Positions 25,601 to 34,291 of a stretch of 64,000 bases of DNA are shown here, in pieces. The translations under genes and the position numbers were made by a program. How positions within the stretch are numbered: position 1 is the first letter of the stretch; every line of letters starts with the position of its first letter. The DNA is taken from the NCBI GenBank assembly GCA_961205875.1, contig OY540810.1, positions 26,164,001 to 26,228,000 of the forward strand, read 5' to 3'. Below the pieces are notes generated by a model. The model had not been told where the DNA came from and made no database searches. It worked only from the letters and a program-made list of their open reading frames with translations. This stretch comes from Sialis fuliginosa (Eukaryota > Arthropoda > Insecta > Megaloptera > Sialidae).

Positions 25601-26374
25601 ACAAGTCAATGTATGTCCCAACCCCAACGACCCGTTTGTGATACACAGAACAGAGAATACCCAAGTGCTTGTTTCATTCGAAAGTTTGACGGGGTTTCAT
25701 TAGCTCATATCGGTCTCTGTCCAAGTGGTTGTGATCCAACATCAGGAATCGTATGTGGATCAAATGGAATTACATATTCATCTGAATGTACTGCTTGGGC
25801 GGATATGACAAATGTGGATTACTTAGGTCCATGCTTAGCCGTAGGACTTATTGGAGATCGTCCAACAAAGCGTTGTTCACAAATACAATGTCCTCCATTA
25901 CCAGATTCTCTCTGCATCGGATACACACCACCAGGTGCATGTTGTCCAGTCTGTGGAGGTGCAATCAAATTGATATATTCTAGAAAACAAATCGACAGAG
26001 CTATTTATGCTCTTAAAGGAAAAAATATGGATACGTTAAGTCTACAAGCGATACTTAAAGCATTGGAGAAACAAATACAAATAAGAGAATGTGTGTTACG
26101 AGGTTTTTTAAGTATTGAATTAGATATTTTTGTAATGGTTCAAAGTAGTTTAAAGAATCCATCAAGTTTGCAGTTAGAAGCTTGTGTGCGAGAAGCTGAG
26201 AAAATAGCTTCTTTAGTCAGCAGACATAGTCCTAGAGTGACAACAGACTTAAGTCTGAGTGCTTTAACAGCTGCCACAGTTGTTCATTCATCAATTGTTA
26301 ATGTCAGTTGGAAGATCGGGTATAATATTTATATACTTTTAATATGTTTGATTGGTTTAAAAGTAGCAAGGTAA
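10591..26374 (+). CDS. Reck: RECK orthologue, GPI-anchored multidomain cysteine-rich protein (10 spliced exons, 5' incomplete)
   Basis: Exons 10591-10674, 13212-13248, 21511-21870, 22339-22472, 22750-23035, 23660-23957, 24029-24246, 24738-25155, 25375-25523 and 25590-26374 join in phase across GT-AG introns to give 922 codons and a stop. The product follows vertebrate RECK in domain order: five CC...C...C cysteine-knot motifs, a Frizzled-like cysteine-rich region, Kazal repeats, a VWC-like PPGACCPVC cluster and a hydrophobic C-terminus. RECK is known in vertebrates as a GPI-anchored cell-surface protein that restrains matrix metalloproteases and acts as a Wnt7 co-receptor; its role in this insect is inference. 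About 50 N-terminal residues (signal peptide, first CC pair) are missing compared with the roughly 970-residue human protein. The ATG at 10591 is not the true start, because the matching human segment is internal and a splice acceptor directly precedes it. Confidence 0.95.
10790..11060 (+). mobile_element. family A element in RECK intron
   Basis: The left end TCCGATATTATAAAGAATTT is followed by AGTAAAAGCTAAG, ATAAATGACATCCCACAGAC and further shared blocks. The right end is eroded. Confidence 0.5.
12227..12475 (-). mobile_element. family A element, right end intact
   Basis: The terminus reads GCAAATTCTTTATAATACCG (complement of the family left end). The preceding bases include GATATATAGCGTTAGCTGGA, GTGTACCTACATTTATTACC and CTTGACGCATACGCGATAAG, all shared with the copy at 57440-57745. 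It is truncated at its other end. Confidence 0.5.
12528..13132. mobile_element. hAT-like palindromic element with 8-bp target-site duplication
   Basis: The ends TAGGGTATTTTTTTTA and TAAAAAAAAACACCCTA are inverted repeats. ATGTATAT flanks both sides (12520-12527 and 13133-13140). Longer arms continue inside, with GGCCTATGTTTTAGCTTTGG near 12571 and its complement near 13066. It is non-coding. Confidence 0.7.
13212..13248 (+). CDS. Reck: RECK exon b: 37-base micro-exon
   Basis: The acceptor TTTTTTACAG precedes it and GTAAGT follows. Twelve codons plus one base encode VSFWGCLNSTLD, matching the WNCMNSSLP segment of vertebrate RECK, with an N-linked sequon (NST). The final G joins AT of the next exon to make GAT. 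It is isolated between introns of about 2.5 kb and 8.3 kb, so automated gene finders could easily drop it. Confidence 0.88.
13734..13748 (+). repeat. homopolymer G tract
   Basis: A run of about 13 G follows AGGA. Such runs are common assembly or replication slippage sites. Confidence 0.8.
13822..14174. mobile_element. hAT-like element
   Basis: Ends CAGGGTGTCCACTCTGG and CCAGTGGACACCCTG form terminal inverted repeats. Flanks TAGTAGTA and TAGTATAA match at six of eight positions, an eroded 8-bp duplication. Subterminal AGTCAGGGAA repeats near both ends. It is non-coding. Confidence 0.65.
14684..14795 (+). mobile_element. family A element fragment abutting a family B element
   Basis: The left end ATGCTTGGTGTTAAGAATTT and block CTGCAGGGTGTCAATTAAAT match family A. 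It stops where the family B copy begins, so one probably inserted into the other. Confidence 0.4.
14796..15192 (+). mobile_element. family B element, copy 3
   Basis: The borders read TGTAGAGTCGCATGTAG and CTCATAGTACA. Interior blocks AATGAAATGGACGTATATTT, GATGATGTTTGTTTTAATAT and AATCGATTCTGACCTTTAGG match copies 1 and 2. Confidence 0.6.
15780..15878 (-). mobile_element. family A element fragment
   Basis: AATTCATAAAGTTTTGACAC, CAGTAGAAAGCGTTTGGTT and TTTATAATACCGGGC correspond to the terminal 100 bases of family A. Confidence 0.45.
16641..16722 (+). mobile_element. family A element, left end only
   Basis: GCTCGGTATTATAAAGAATT, AGCTTCCAGCTAACGCTATC and TGTTAGGTATT match family A. It is cut off exactly where the family D repeat starts. 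Confidence 0.45.
16728..17235 (+). repeat. family D repeat, copy 1
   Basis: About 500 bases shared with 33704-34250, starting CAATTTGAATTTAGTTG and TGTTTCCAAGGCAACATGAA, through GTACAAATAATAAATGTCCC, GATCGGTGCATTTTTACAGT and a CACACA-rich tract to the GTATTACAATACTTC block. It has no terminal inverted repeat and no domain. It may be the non-coding 3' end of a retroelement, but that is inference. Confidence 0.6.
17406..18204. mobile_element. hAT-like element with perfect 8-bp duplication
   Basis: Ends CATGGGCGTAGCCAGG and CCTGGCTACGCCCATG are perfect inverted repeats. TATAAGGA flanks both sides (17398-17405, 18205-18212). The end block ACGAGCTAGGGGGAGGGGCA at about 17840 is repeated as ACAAGCTAGGGGGGGGCAAG at about 18152, so the right end was internally duplicated. 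Confidence 0.8.
18752..18939. mobile_element. short hAT-like element
   Basis: It starts CAGCGTTTTCCCAAACTGTG and ends AATGTTTGGGAAGCACTG, an imperfect inverted repeat. Flanks TTCTACAC and TTCTAGAT agree at five of eight positions. CAGxGxTTCCCAAxxT ends are typical of hAT non-autonomous elements. Confidence 0.6.
19553..20129. mobile_element. hAT-like element with perfect 8-bp duplication
   Basis: Ends CAGGCGCGTATACA and TGTATACGCGCCTG are perfect inverted repeats. AAACATAT flanks both sides (19545-19552, 20130-20137). A G-tract and the palindrome GGTGTCATGACACC lie just inside the left end. It is 577 bases and non-coding. Confidence 0.8.
21511..21870 (+). CDS. Reck: RECK exon c: cysteine-knot motifs 2 and 3
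   Basis: The exon follows the acceptor TCTATTTTAG and ends before GTAAGT. Read in phase it gives WSGRGCCALPQGARCRHAC and later GDTCCAGARDAECRAAC, the starts of motifs 2 and 3 (CC pairs at residues 53-54 and 100-101 of this partial protein). It is strongly GC-rich and Arg/Ala-rich (runs such as GCGCGCGGCG), unlike all neighbouring sequence and unlike exons i and j of the same gene. Long open frames in other phases over this stretch are by-products of that composition. Confidence 0.93.
22339..22472 (+). CDS. Reck: RECK exon d: cysteine-knot motif 4, first part
   Basis: The acceptor CATTTCAG precedes it and GTAAGT follows. The codon shared with exon c gives Gln, then LHCCDKTDVSKCRETC and ending GGCGPPLPH. 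The Pro of the final LPH corresponds, as I recall the human numbering, to Pro256 of the Wnt7-interacting fourth motif. The exon ends in phase 0. Confidence 0.93.
22750..23035 (+). CDS. Reck: RECK exon e: end of motif 4 and motif 5
   Basis: It starts DKLWQCFLSS (TGG at 22759-22761) and continues through a Ser/Gly-rich linker to GLDAAKLQCCGRAATPLCQKLC, the fifth motif (CC at residues 252-253). It closes with LRICINE and one base of the next codon, and the donor is GTATTT. The GLDAAKLQCC string closely resembles the vertebrate GLDGAKLHCC segment. The Ser/Gly linker (residues about 214-238) is the least conserved part. Confidence 0.94.
23660..23957 (+). CDS. Reck: RECK exon f: Frizzled-like cysteine-rich region, first part
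   Basis: The acceptor ACTTTCCAG precedes it and the donor is GTAGAT. The product reads EEPCELGCDGLSYCTNFNNR then PTELFRACN. The YCTNFNNRPTELFR block appears identical to vertebrate RECK and is the best single diagnostic of the family here. An NIS sequon lies near residue 360. The exon ends in phase 2 (AG), completed by A of exon g to Arg. Confidence 0.97.
24029..24246 (+). CDS. Reck: RECK exon g: end of cysteine-rich region
   Basis: Only a 71-base intron separates it from exon f. It encodes RCVDWPRAAEHTAASLCNRL, then the proline/aspartate-rich SPDDPDTPC and GDVCSTNEVCTVNRHCT, matching the vertebrate HTAESICELLSPTDD and NELCEVNRKGC segments. The donor is GTAGGT at 24247. Confidence 0.95.
24738..25155 (+). 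CDS. Reck: RECK exon h: central cysteine-rich region and start of Kazal 1
   Basis: After the acceptor ATTTCAG the exon reads GKGCLPYTCTKGCRLGEAS, then VCRCGSNGVLQHC, LMDCNVCGCYAAEIVCSKRQC and LPCNCPPHHVPVCGRNGKLY. The last is the N-terminal half of Kazal 1 (C-x-C, PVCG, Y-x-N-x-C). The donor GTAAGT follows GCAAA, with the Lys codon split between exons h and i. Confidence 0.96.
25375..25523 (+). CDS. Reck: RECK exon i: end of Kazal 1 and linker
   Basis: It reads CAGLSDSDFEFGQCKDPCEN, then CSPEEKCVPDPKVCLSLLHK and CLQYEC. It matches the vertebrate VGLQDHQFEFGSC and the following NPNPC-like linker. Codon use is AT-rich here, in contrast to exon c. Confidence 0.95.
25590..26374 (+). CDS. Reck: RECK exon j: Kazal 2 and 3, VWC-like cluster, GPI signal
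   Basis: A 66-base intron precedes it. Kazal 2 includes QRPVCDTQNREYPSAC and Kazal 3 includes IVCGSNGITYSSEC. The VWC-like cluster ends PPGACCPVCGG, and the following helical region contains SSLQLEACVREAEKIASLV, close to human LQIEACNKEAEKIESL. The chain ends with a hydrophobic stretch YNIYILLICLIGLKV then AR and TAA, as expected for GPI-anchor addition. The stop codon lies inside AG|GTAAAC, which also looks like a splice donor, so an alternative longer C-terminus cannot be excluded. Confidence 0.96.
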
Positions 26375-27464
26375 ACATCTTAGCTTAAGGTATGTGTTTA
26401 CAACTTGAAATTTTTCGGAGTCAACAAAAGTACAAGAGGCAGAACAATAAAATGAGTCAAATAGACCATAGCTCGATTTTATAACTTCGTAATTTTTATA
26501 TGATACAGAAAATGTGTCAGTACAAAAAGTTATTTGTACATTTTTTTAATTATTAACAAAAAAACAAGCCTCACAAATTTTTTTTTGACTATTAGAATCG
26601 AAGAGCTATGTACGTATTTGAGAAGTACATACTGAACAAATCAATGAAATGAAAGTATCCTAAAAATATTAAGTAAGTTATTTTTCAATCTATACTTCTA
26701 AATAAATTCTGTATAGGGCCAAAATATCCTAAAATTGGATTCAGATAGTGATCACAATGACCATGATTGGTTTGCATTTTAATGAGTATAACGTTGTATA
26801 TTATAAATATTTTAAGGAACCTATTTGAATATGCAAGAATGTGTAATTTTGAAAAAATGTTAATTTTGCCTGATATAACTTATCATTTCATTGTAGATAT
26901 ATCATAGGTACATATCGTTAACATATCAGATTTTGTAGTGAAAAACCTAAATTGTCAACTCCAAAAGGTGGACAGATGGAAGGGAAGTCAATTCTTATCG
27001 TGCATAAAATTTGTTTTAAAACAAGAAAATTATCATATATGAAATCACTCTTTTCGTCCATCATGTAGACCTAATTATTACTTATTTGCATTTAAAATTG
27101 GCATCAGTTCCTAGTTTTTTAAATTAGACAAATGCAAAACAGTCTTGGTTTTATTATAGGACCATTTTATTTTATCCTATATTTTTAATTCAATGTTTCA
27201 GTTTAAGGAACGTATACTATTATCGTTACATTTATGTTTAAAGAATAGTATGTCAGTTTAGATTTTTATTTGCGGACAAAGTAAAATGGTCTCTAGTCAA
27301 ACTTATAAAGTATATTTTGTAATAAATCTAAATTTTGATTGTGTAAATTTAAAATTTTTAAATTAGATATAACCGTTTATCCAATTTAGATAGACTGATT
27401 AAAAATGATAATAAGAATTTAATATAATTTTATTTTATTACAGTAATAATTTTATGAAAGGTAT
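26375..27464. other. RECK 3' flank, no other gene seen
   Basis: AT-rich sequence with scattered AATAAA and T-rich tracts, probably containing the RECK 3' untranslated region. No repeat or coding signal is recognisable. Confidence 0.6.
26446..26451 (+). promoter_or_regulatory. candidate polyadenylation signal of RECK
   Basis: AATAAA occurs 72 bases after the stop codon. In such AT-rich sequence the hexamer is frequent and further copies follow, so the true 3' end cannot be fixed from sequence alone. Confidence 0.25.
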
Positions 27465-27481
27465 ATTTTTATTGATTTGCG

Positions 27482-27828
27482 GTCAATTTATCGTAAACAG
27501 TTTATCGTAAAACAGTTTATCGTAAACAGTTCATCGTAAAACAATTTACCGAACGAACAATTTATCGTATGAACAATTTACCGTAAGAACAATTTATCGT
27601 AAAACAATTTATCGTAAGAACAATTTATCGTATGGACAATTTACCGTAAGAACAATTTATCGTAAAACAATTTATCGTAAGAACAATTTATCGTATGGAC
27701 AATTTACCATATGAACAATTTATCGTAAAACAATTTATCGTAGAACAATTTATCGTAAAACAATTTATCGTAAAACAATTTATCGTATAGCAATTTATCG
27801 TAAAACAATTTATCGTAAAACAATTTAT
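27482..27828 (+). repeat. minisatellite of foldback left arm
   Basis: About 23 tandem copies of ACAATTTATCGTAAA, mixed with 16-base variants such as ACAATTTACCGTAAGA and ACAATTTATCGTATGG. The first copies read CAGTTTATCGTAAA. Confidence 0.9.
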
Positions 27829-28144
27829 GTATTATTATTGTCACAGACTCCACTGAACTTTCTTATACGTATTAAGGTCAAATCAATTATGAAAATATTA
27901 TATAATATATTATTATATAGAAACCTTGTTTTCTAATTTTATCAATTAAAAAAAATGTACAGATGCGTAATAAGTTAGATTTTAGGCCCAAATTATTAAA
28001 ATAATAAATACACATTACATATAAATAATATATATAAACCTTATTTATTATTTAATCAATTAAAAAAAAATGTACAGAAGCGTATTGAGTAATTATTGAG
28101 ACCCGTGTATGAAACTAATTAATAAACTCACAACTCGCCCCCTG

Positions 28145-28930
28145 TCACAGATGGAGGGTTGTAACTGGTCTCATTGGATCCGGCGGGAAAAATACTATAG
28201 GATTCTAGGGGAATGGGGGGCAAAACAACCCTCTATCTAGCACAGGAGTCGAGATATTTACGATTTTCTGTAATGAATACCATAAGTAGCGAAACAGAAA
28301 AATTCAATATTTACAATAAATACTGCATATAAACATAAGATATTATTATTTAATTTAATAGAATGAAATAAAAAGTTCAGGCATGTATTAAGTGATATTT
28401 TAGGCCCGTATTGTTAAAACAACAAATACACATATGTATATAGAAACCTTGTTTATAATTTAGTCAGTTAAAAATAATTGTACAGAAGCGTATTGAGTGA
28501 TTTTTGAGGCCCGTGTATTAAACTAATTAAAAAACTCACAAATCGCCCCCTGTCACAGATGGAGGGTTGTAACTGGTCTCATTGGATCCGGCGGGAAAAA
28601 TACTATAGGATTCTAGGGGAATGGGGGGCAAAACAACACTCTATCTAGCACAGGAGTCGAGATATTTACGATTTTCTGTAATGAATACCATAAGTAGCGA
28701 AACAGAAAAATTCAATATTTACAATAAATACTGCATATAAACATAAGATATTATTATTTAATTTAATAGAATGAAATAAAAAGTTCAGGCATGTATTAAG
28801 TGATATTTTAGGCCCGTATTGTTAAAACAACAAATACACATATGTATATAGAAACCTTGTTTATAATTTAGTCAGTTAAAAATAATTGTACAGAAGCGTA
28901 TTGAGTGATTTTTGAGTCCCGTGTATTAAA
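28145..28930 (+). repeat. 408-bp tandem units, foldback left arm
   Basis: Two nearly identical units (anchor GGAGGGTTG at 28153 and 28561, spacing 408). Each includes TCTCATTGGATCCGGCGGG, AGTCGAGATATTTACGATTT and AGTAGCGAAACAGAAAAATT. A third, decayed and partly deleted unit follows at 28935-29178. Confidence 0.9.
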
Positions 28931-29248
28931 CTAATTAAAAACAACCCCCTTACTCGTATAGGTGACGTGTTAATTACGATTTTCTATAATGAATAAATAG
29001 TGAAAAAGAAACAAAATCAATATCCACCTCTTACACAATAATAATATACCTTAGATATTATTACTAAATTAAATAAATTTTAAAAATGTACAGATGTATA
29101 TCAAGTGATAATATAGGCCTGTATACTTAAAATAACAAATTCACGTGTACCTACTATTTAGAAACATTGAATATTATTTAATCGATTTGCGTTCAATTTA
29201 TGGTAAACAGTTCAATGTAAAACAATGTTATATTACATTCTTTCATCA

Positions 29249-30480
29249 CGTGACAGAGGCGAGTTTATTAATTAGTTTAATACACGGGCCTCAAAAATCA
29301 CTCAATATGGTTCTGTACAATTATTTTTAATTGACTAAATTATAAACAAGGTTTCTATTTAATATATGTGTATTTGTTGTTTTAACAATACGGGCCTAAA
29401 ATATCACTTAATACATGCCTGAACTTTTTATTTCATTCTATTAAATTAAATAATAATATCTTATGTTTATATGCAGTATTTATTGTAAATATTGAATTTT
29501 TCTGTTTCGCTACTTATGGTATACATTACAGAAAATCGTAAATATCTCGACTCCTGTGCTAGATAGAGGGTTGTTTTGCCCCCCATTCCCCTAGAATCCT
29601 ATAGTATTTTTCCCGCCGGATCCAATGAGACCAGTTACAACCCTCCATCTGTGACAGAGGGTGATTTGTGAGTTTTTTAATTAGTTTAATACACGGGACT
29701 CAAAAATCACTCAATACGCTTCTGTACAATTATTTTTAACTGACTAAATTATAAACAAGGTTTCTATATACATATGTGTATTTGTTGTTTTAACAATACG
29801 GGCCTAAAATATCACTTAATACATGCCTGAACTTTTTATTTCATTCTATTAAATTAAATAATAATATCTTATGTTTATATGCAGTATTTATTGTAAATAT
29901 TGAATTTTTCTGTTTCGCTACTTATGGTATTCATTACAGAAAATCGTAAATATCTCGACTCCTGTGCTAGATAGAGGGTTGTTTTGCCCCCCATTCCTCC
30001 AGTATCCTATAGTATTTTTCCCGCCGGATCCAATGAGACCAGTTACAACCCTCCATCTGTGACAGGGGGCGATTTGTGAGTTTTTTAATTAGTTTAATAC
30101 ACGGGCCTCAAAAATCACTCAATACGCTTCTGTACAATTATTTTTAACTGACTAAATTATAAACAAGGTTTCTATATACATATGTGTATTTGTTGTTTTA
30201 ACAATACGGGCCTAAAATATCACTTAATACATGCCTGAACTTTTTATTTCATTCTATTAAATTAAATAATAATATCTTATGTTTATATGCAGTATTTATT
30301 GTAAATATTGAATTTTTCTGTTTCGCTACTTATGGTATTCATTACAGAAAATCGTAAATATCTCGACTCCTGTGCTAGATAGAGGGTTGTTTTGCCCCCC
30401 ATCCCCCTAGAATCCTATAGTATTTTTCCCGCCGGATCCAATGAGACCAGTTACAACCCTCCATCTGTGACAGGGGGTGA
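29249..30480 (-). repeat. 408-bp tandem units, foldback right arm
   Basis: Three near-identical inverted units (anchor CCATCTGTGACAG at 29645, 30053 and 30461, spacings 408 and 408). They are the mirror of the left-arm units. Confidence 0.9.
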
Positions 30481-30785
30481 GTTGTGAGTTTATTAATTAG
30501 TTTAATACACGGGTCTCAATAATTACTCAATACGCTTCTGTACATTTTTTTTTAATTGATTAAATAATAAATAAGGTTTATATATATTATTTATATGTAA
30601 TGTGTATTTATTATTTTAATAATTTGGGCCTAAATCTAACTTAATACGCATCTGTACATTTTTTTTAATTGATGAAATTAGAAAACAAGGTTTCTATATA
30701 ATAATATATTATATAATATTTTCATAATTGATTTGACCTTAACGTATAAGAAAGTCCAGTGGAGTCTGTGACAATAATAATACGT

Positions 30786-31176
30786 AAATTGTTTTACGAT
30801 AAATTGTTTTACGATAAATTGCTCTACGATAAATTGTTTTACGATAAATTGTTTTACGATAAATTGTTTTACGATAAATTGTTTTACGATAAATTGTTTT
30901 ACGATAAATTGTTCTACGATAAATTGTTTTACGATAAATTGTTCATACGGTAAATTGTCCATACGATAAATTGTTCTTACGATAAATTGTTTTACGATAA
31001 ATTGTTCTTACGGTAAATTGTCCATACGATAAATTGTTCTTACGATAAATTGTTTTACGATAAATTGTTCTTACGGTAAATTGTTCATACGATAAATTGT
31101 TCGTTCGGTAAATTGTTTTACGATAAACTGTTGTACGATAAACTGTTTACGATAAACTGTTTACGATAAATTGACC
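30786..31176 (-). repeat. minisatellite of foldback right arm
   Basis: Tandem TTTTACGATAAATTG copies with CTTACGGTAAATTGT and CCATACGATAAATTGT variants, inverted relative to 27482-27828. Because the main unit is 15 bases, open frames of QFIVK or KLFYD repeats appear on both strands; these are artefacts, not genes. Confidence 0.9.
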
Positions 31177-31192
31177 GGAACCCATTTTTATT

Positions 31193-33480
31193 ATATGCTA
31201 TTTATTTTAAATTGCATTTTTTTGCTGCATTAATATTAAATTAAAAAAAAATTAATAATTTACTTTTTTGGAAATAATTTTTAGATAAACAAACATGCAT
31301 CTTTAGAATTTTCTTACAATATTTTATATTCATATATTTAATAACAATTCCTCCATAATACAGAATACTGTGAACTACTAAAAAAAACATTAGAATATGA
31401 ATTTAAATTTTAAATATGATACATATAATTGAATAATAATTTTAAATTATATATAATGTTATACCCGTTCTGAATATGAAGTGCCAAAATAGATCAATGT
31501 TATTAATTTATATTTAATTAACCAAAGCATTGAAATTTTTTATTCATACATACGTATGTACTCAGAATGATACAACTGTGATAATTTCTGTAAATGTTTT
31601 TTTGCATTTTATTTTAATTTATGAAAATTAAAGAATCAAATAATTATAAATATTATGTTAATGATGGTTGTATTTTAGAACAGGGGCGGATCAAAATGTT
31701 TAAAAATGAATATTTAATTCTTAGATTAAGAAAGTTTATGAATGCATAACAAGCAACCTAGTCCATTATACAAAATGTTAACCAAAACTTTATAGCGGTA
31801 ATTTTTTCAAATGTCATTTTTAATTTATATATCACATAGTTATTATACAAATTAATTAAAAGAGATGACAGTTCAAGAGTATCTTTCTCTGTTGATAAAT
31901 TATCACTGAAATACTTTTAAAGTCAATATAAAACATTTATTATTAATTAATTTTATAATTCAAAATAACTGATATATATTTTAAGATTCAAATTATATAC
32001 CACTAACATTACGGAGCTCATTTTGTGGAGCACACTGGTAACACTGCTGGGTAGCGTGTTATGAGTCATATCTTTCCTTGTCTAAGATTTAAGCCATTTA
32101 CTTTTACCTATTCTGTATGATCTTTTTAATGTACTGCTTCGAAATCAGAAAAATGGAACACTTATGGAATCTGCATACATTGGTTCTGAACTTTGCTAAA
32201 AGTTTTATGATGTTTAATTTGATTCTTTAATTATTTGCTTAATATGAAATTTCATTTATCAATCAAATATGATAATTTAATATATATTTATAAATATGTA
32301 TGTATAAAAGACGTTTATCCATTGATATTTGTACATTATTAGTGTGAAAATGTTTTTGCATGTTTGCAAATGATTAAGCTGTGTCATAAAGTCCATCTTC
32401 ACTCATGTGAAGAATGTTTTTTACGAGAATTCGTAAGTAGTTACTGTAGTTGTTTTCTGGTTCTTCATCTCAAGTGCTGCATTCAGATTAACTAAATAAT
32501 TTTTGATGAAGAATAAACAAAAAGAGGGAATAGTTTATTTAATTTTTTTTGCTTTGCTTTCGTAATTTTTTGTTATATACCACGATTTCCAAATAAAACG
32601 TCTTTTTTTTTGTTTACAGAATAATTTTCAGCCAAAAATTACTAAGTTTAGAGGAGGCAGTATCATGATATTCCCCCTTCAAATTGAGTCACTTTTGTTT
32701 GAACATTTTTTCTGTAAATAGCTTAATTTTTGAAATATAAATTCGTTATGTTTTATTTTGAATATCCGGAATATGAAAATTCGTATTTTTGAATCATATA
32801 TATTGTTTTGTGTGGGGCTTTAATGTTTTCGATGTCATTTGATGAAGATCAACTAAATGCAAGTTAAAATAATCGAATAAATAAACGTTTTTATAAATAA
32901 ATTTGAAAAAATAATAAATAAAATGTTTGTTGTTTATTCTGAAATATTCAGAAGTACTAAAAATAAAATTGTTAAGTTAGTCGTAACGTCATTTTTATTG
33001 TCAGTGGATAAGCGTTTTAATTTTTGTGAAGTTAAATCAAATAATTGCCAAAGATGTAAATATAATTTGAAATACCTATTTGTATATAAAAAATATGTAT
33101 ATGCATATTAATAATTTATAGAGGTATTTATCAATACGTTTATCTCTAAATATGGAATTCAGTGGTGAAATGTTACCAAGAAATATGATTTTTAACCGAC
33201 GATAAATTTATTGATGAATATCTAAAAATATTAAATAACTTGTTACAGCCTGGTTTTTATATATTTGTATATACGATGAATTGTTTTTATAACAATAAAA
33301 ATTATATAATATAATTATTTGTTTTTATAATTAATTTTCAGGACCAGAAAATAAACTATGTACAGGCAGAGGGGAAAGGGGGTTAGACGGGATACAGCAC
33401 GCAAGTAATAAACAGAAATCAGCTGTCTAAATGCAGTAAAAACAAATAATTGAAAATATAGCAGCCTTACATTATTATAA
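31193..33480. other. AT-rich sequence, no gene recognised
   Basis: No coding signal. A stretch at 32025-32092 (ACTGGTAACACTGCTGG, CTTTCCTTGTCTAAGAT) matches one end of the family E element at 56590-57003. The remainder has no features I can name. Confidence 0.55.
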
Positions 33481-33483
33481 ATT

Positions 33484-33552
33484 TATTACCGCTGCTATAG
33501 AATTCCAACGAAATTCATAACGATTCGATACCCTGTAGAAAGCGTTTGGTTA
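33484..33552 (-). mobile_element. family A element fragment
   Basis: AATTCATAACGATTCGATAC and CCTGTAGAAAGCGTTTGGTT match the terminal part of family A. It is truncated on both sides. Confidence 0.4.
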
Positions 33553-33703
33553 ATTTTTTTATATAACCTACTACTATGAATATCGTAATACATTAAAAAA
33601 ACATATATACTTACAATGGTTACAGCTCTTTTTGCCATTTGTATATAAATATTAGTTTTCTAATGTCAAAAACATAATTCACATTCGTAGAAAAACTAAT
33701 TTG

Positions 33704-34250
33704 ACAATTTGAATTTAGTTGCATTTGTTTCCAAGGCAACATGAATTAATGACATATTAGTATTTAAAATTCAAATTTTAAGTGTGTTTTTCATCCCTTT
33801 AATGGCTGTTTAGGCACGTACAAATAATAAATGTCCCTTAGATTCAATTGAACTGCAAATGTACCAAATCTTATCAAAATTAGTGAGATAATACTCGCAA
33901 TATTAATTTTTTTGACGAAAAAAGTTACAAAATATCGAATATTTCCAAAACCCCTTATCCGATTAGCACCAAAATCAATAGGTCTGTAGTACTCACTGAG
34001 ACAAATATTTTCCCCAAAAATAATTCAGATCGGTGCATTTTTACAGTAGTTATCGTGAACGAAAAAAAAATCTACATCCTGACAGACAGACACACAGACA
34101 CACGCACAGCCGCCATGCGGAAATTAACTTTTCTTTACGTTTTGAAGTTAGTACAATCAGAATTTGTCATTTTCTCGGACACGATTTTTCGATGGTATTA
34201 CAATACTTCCATTTCCTTCGGAACATGGAAGTAATATTTTTAGGTGGCGT
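33704..34250 (+). repeat. family D repeat, copy 2
   Basis: It follows the copy at 16728-17235 from AATTTGAATTTAGTTGCATT to CTTCGGAACATGGAAGTAA. Both copies have a family A fragment just upstream. The ACAGACAGACACACAGACAC tract is internal. Confidence 0.6.
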
Positions 34251-34291
34251 TGGATGATTGCGTTTTTTTCTGAAAATAGTTTAAATCAAGA

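Larger units (their letters stand above)
27474..31183. mobile_element. foldback transposon with about 1.8-kb inverted arms
   Basis: The element is a giant inverted repeat. Its outer ends share CGGTCAATTTATCGTAAACA (left, 27480 onward) and its complement ending at 31177. Each arm runs from outside inwards as a 15-16 bp minisatellite, a spacer with GACTCCACTGAACTTTCTTA (complement GTCCAGTGGAGTC on the right), then 408-bp units. ATTTTTATT flanks both ends (27465-27473, 31184-31192), a candidate 9-bp target duplication, which is the length known for Drosophila FB and Mutator-like elements. No transposase frame is present, so it must move, if at all, with an enzyme supplied elsewhere. Confidence 0.8.

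Noticed and set aside
27482-27828. CRISPR-like regular short repeats
   Set aside because: Units are directly adjacent with no unique spacers, and the genome is a eukaryote.
30678-30962. Open frames of repeated QFIVK or KLFYD on both strands
   Set aside because: They arise because the minisatellite unit is 15 bases, a multiple of three. No real protein is implied.
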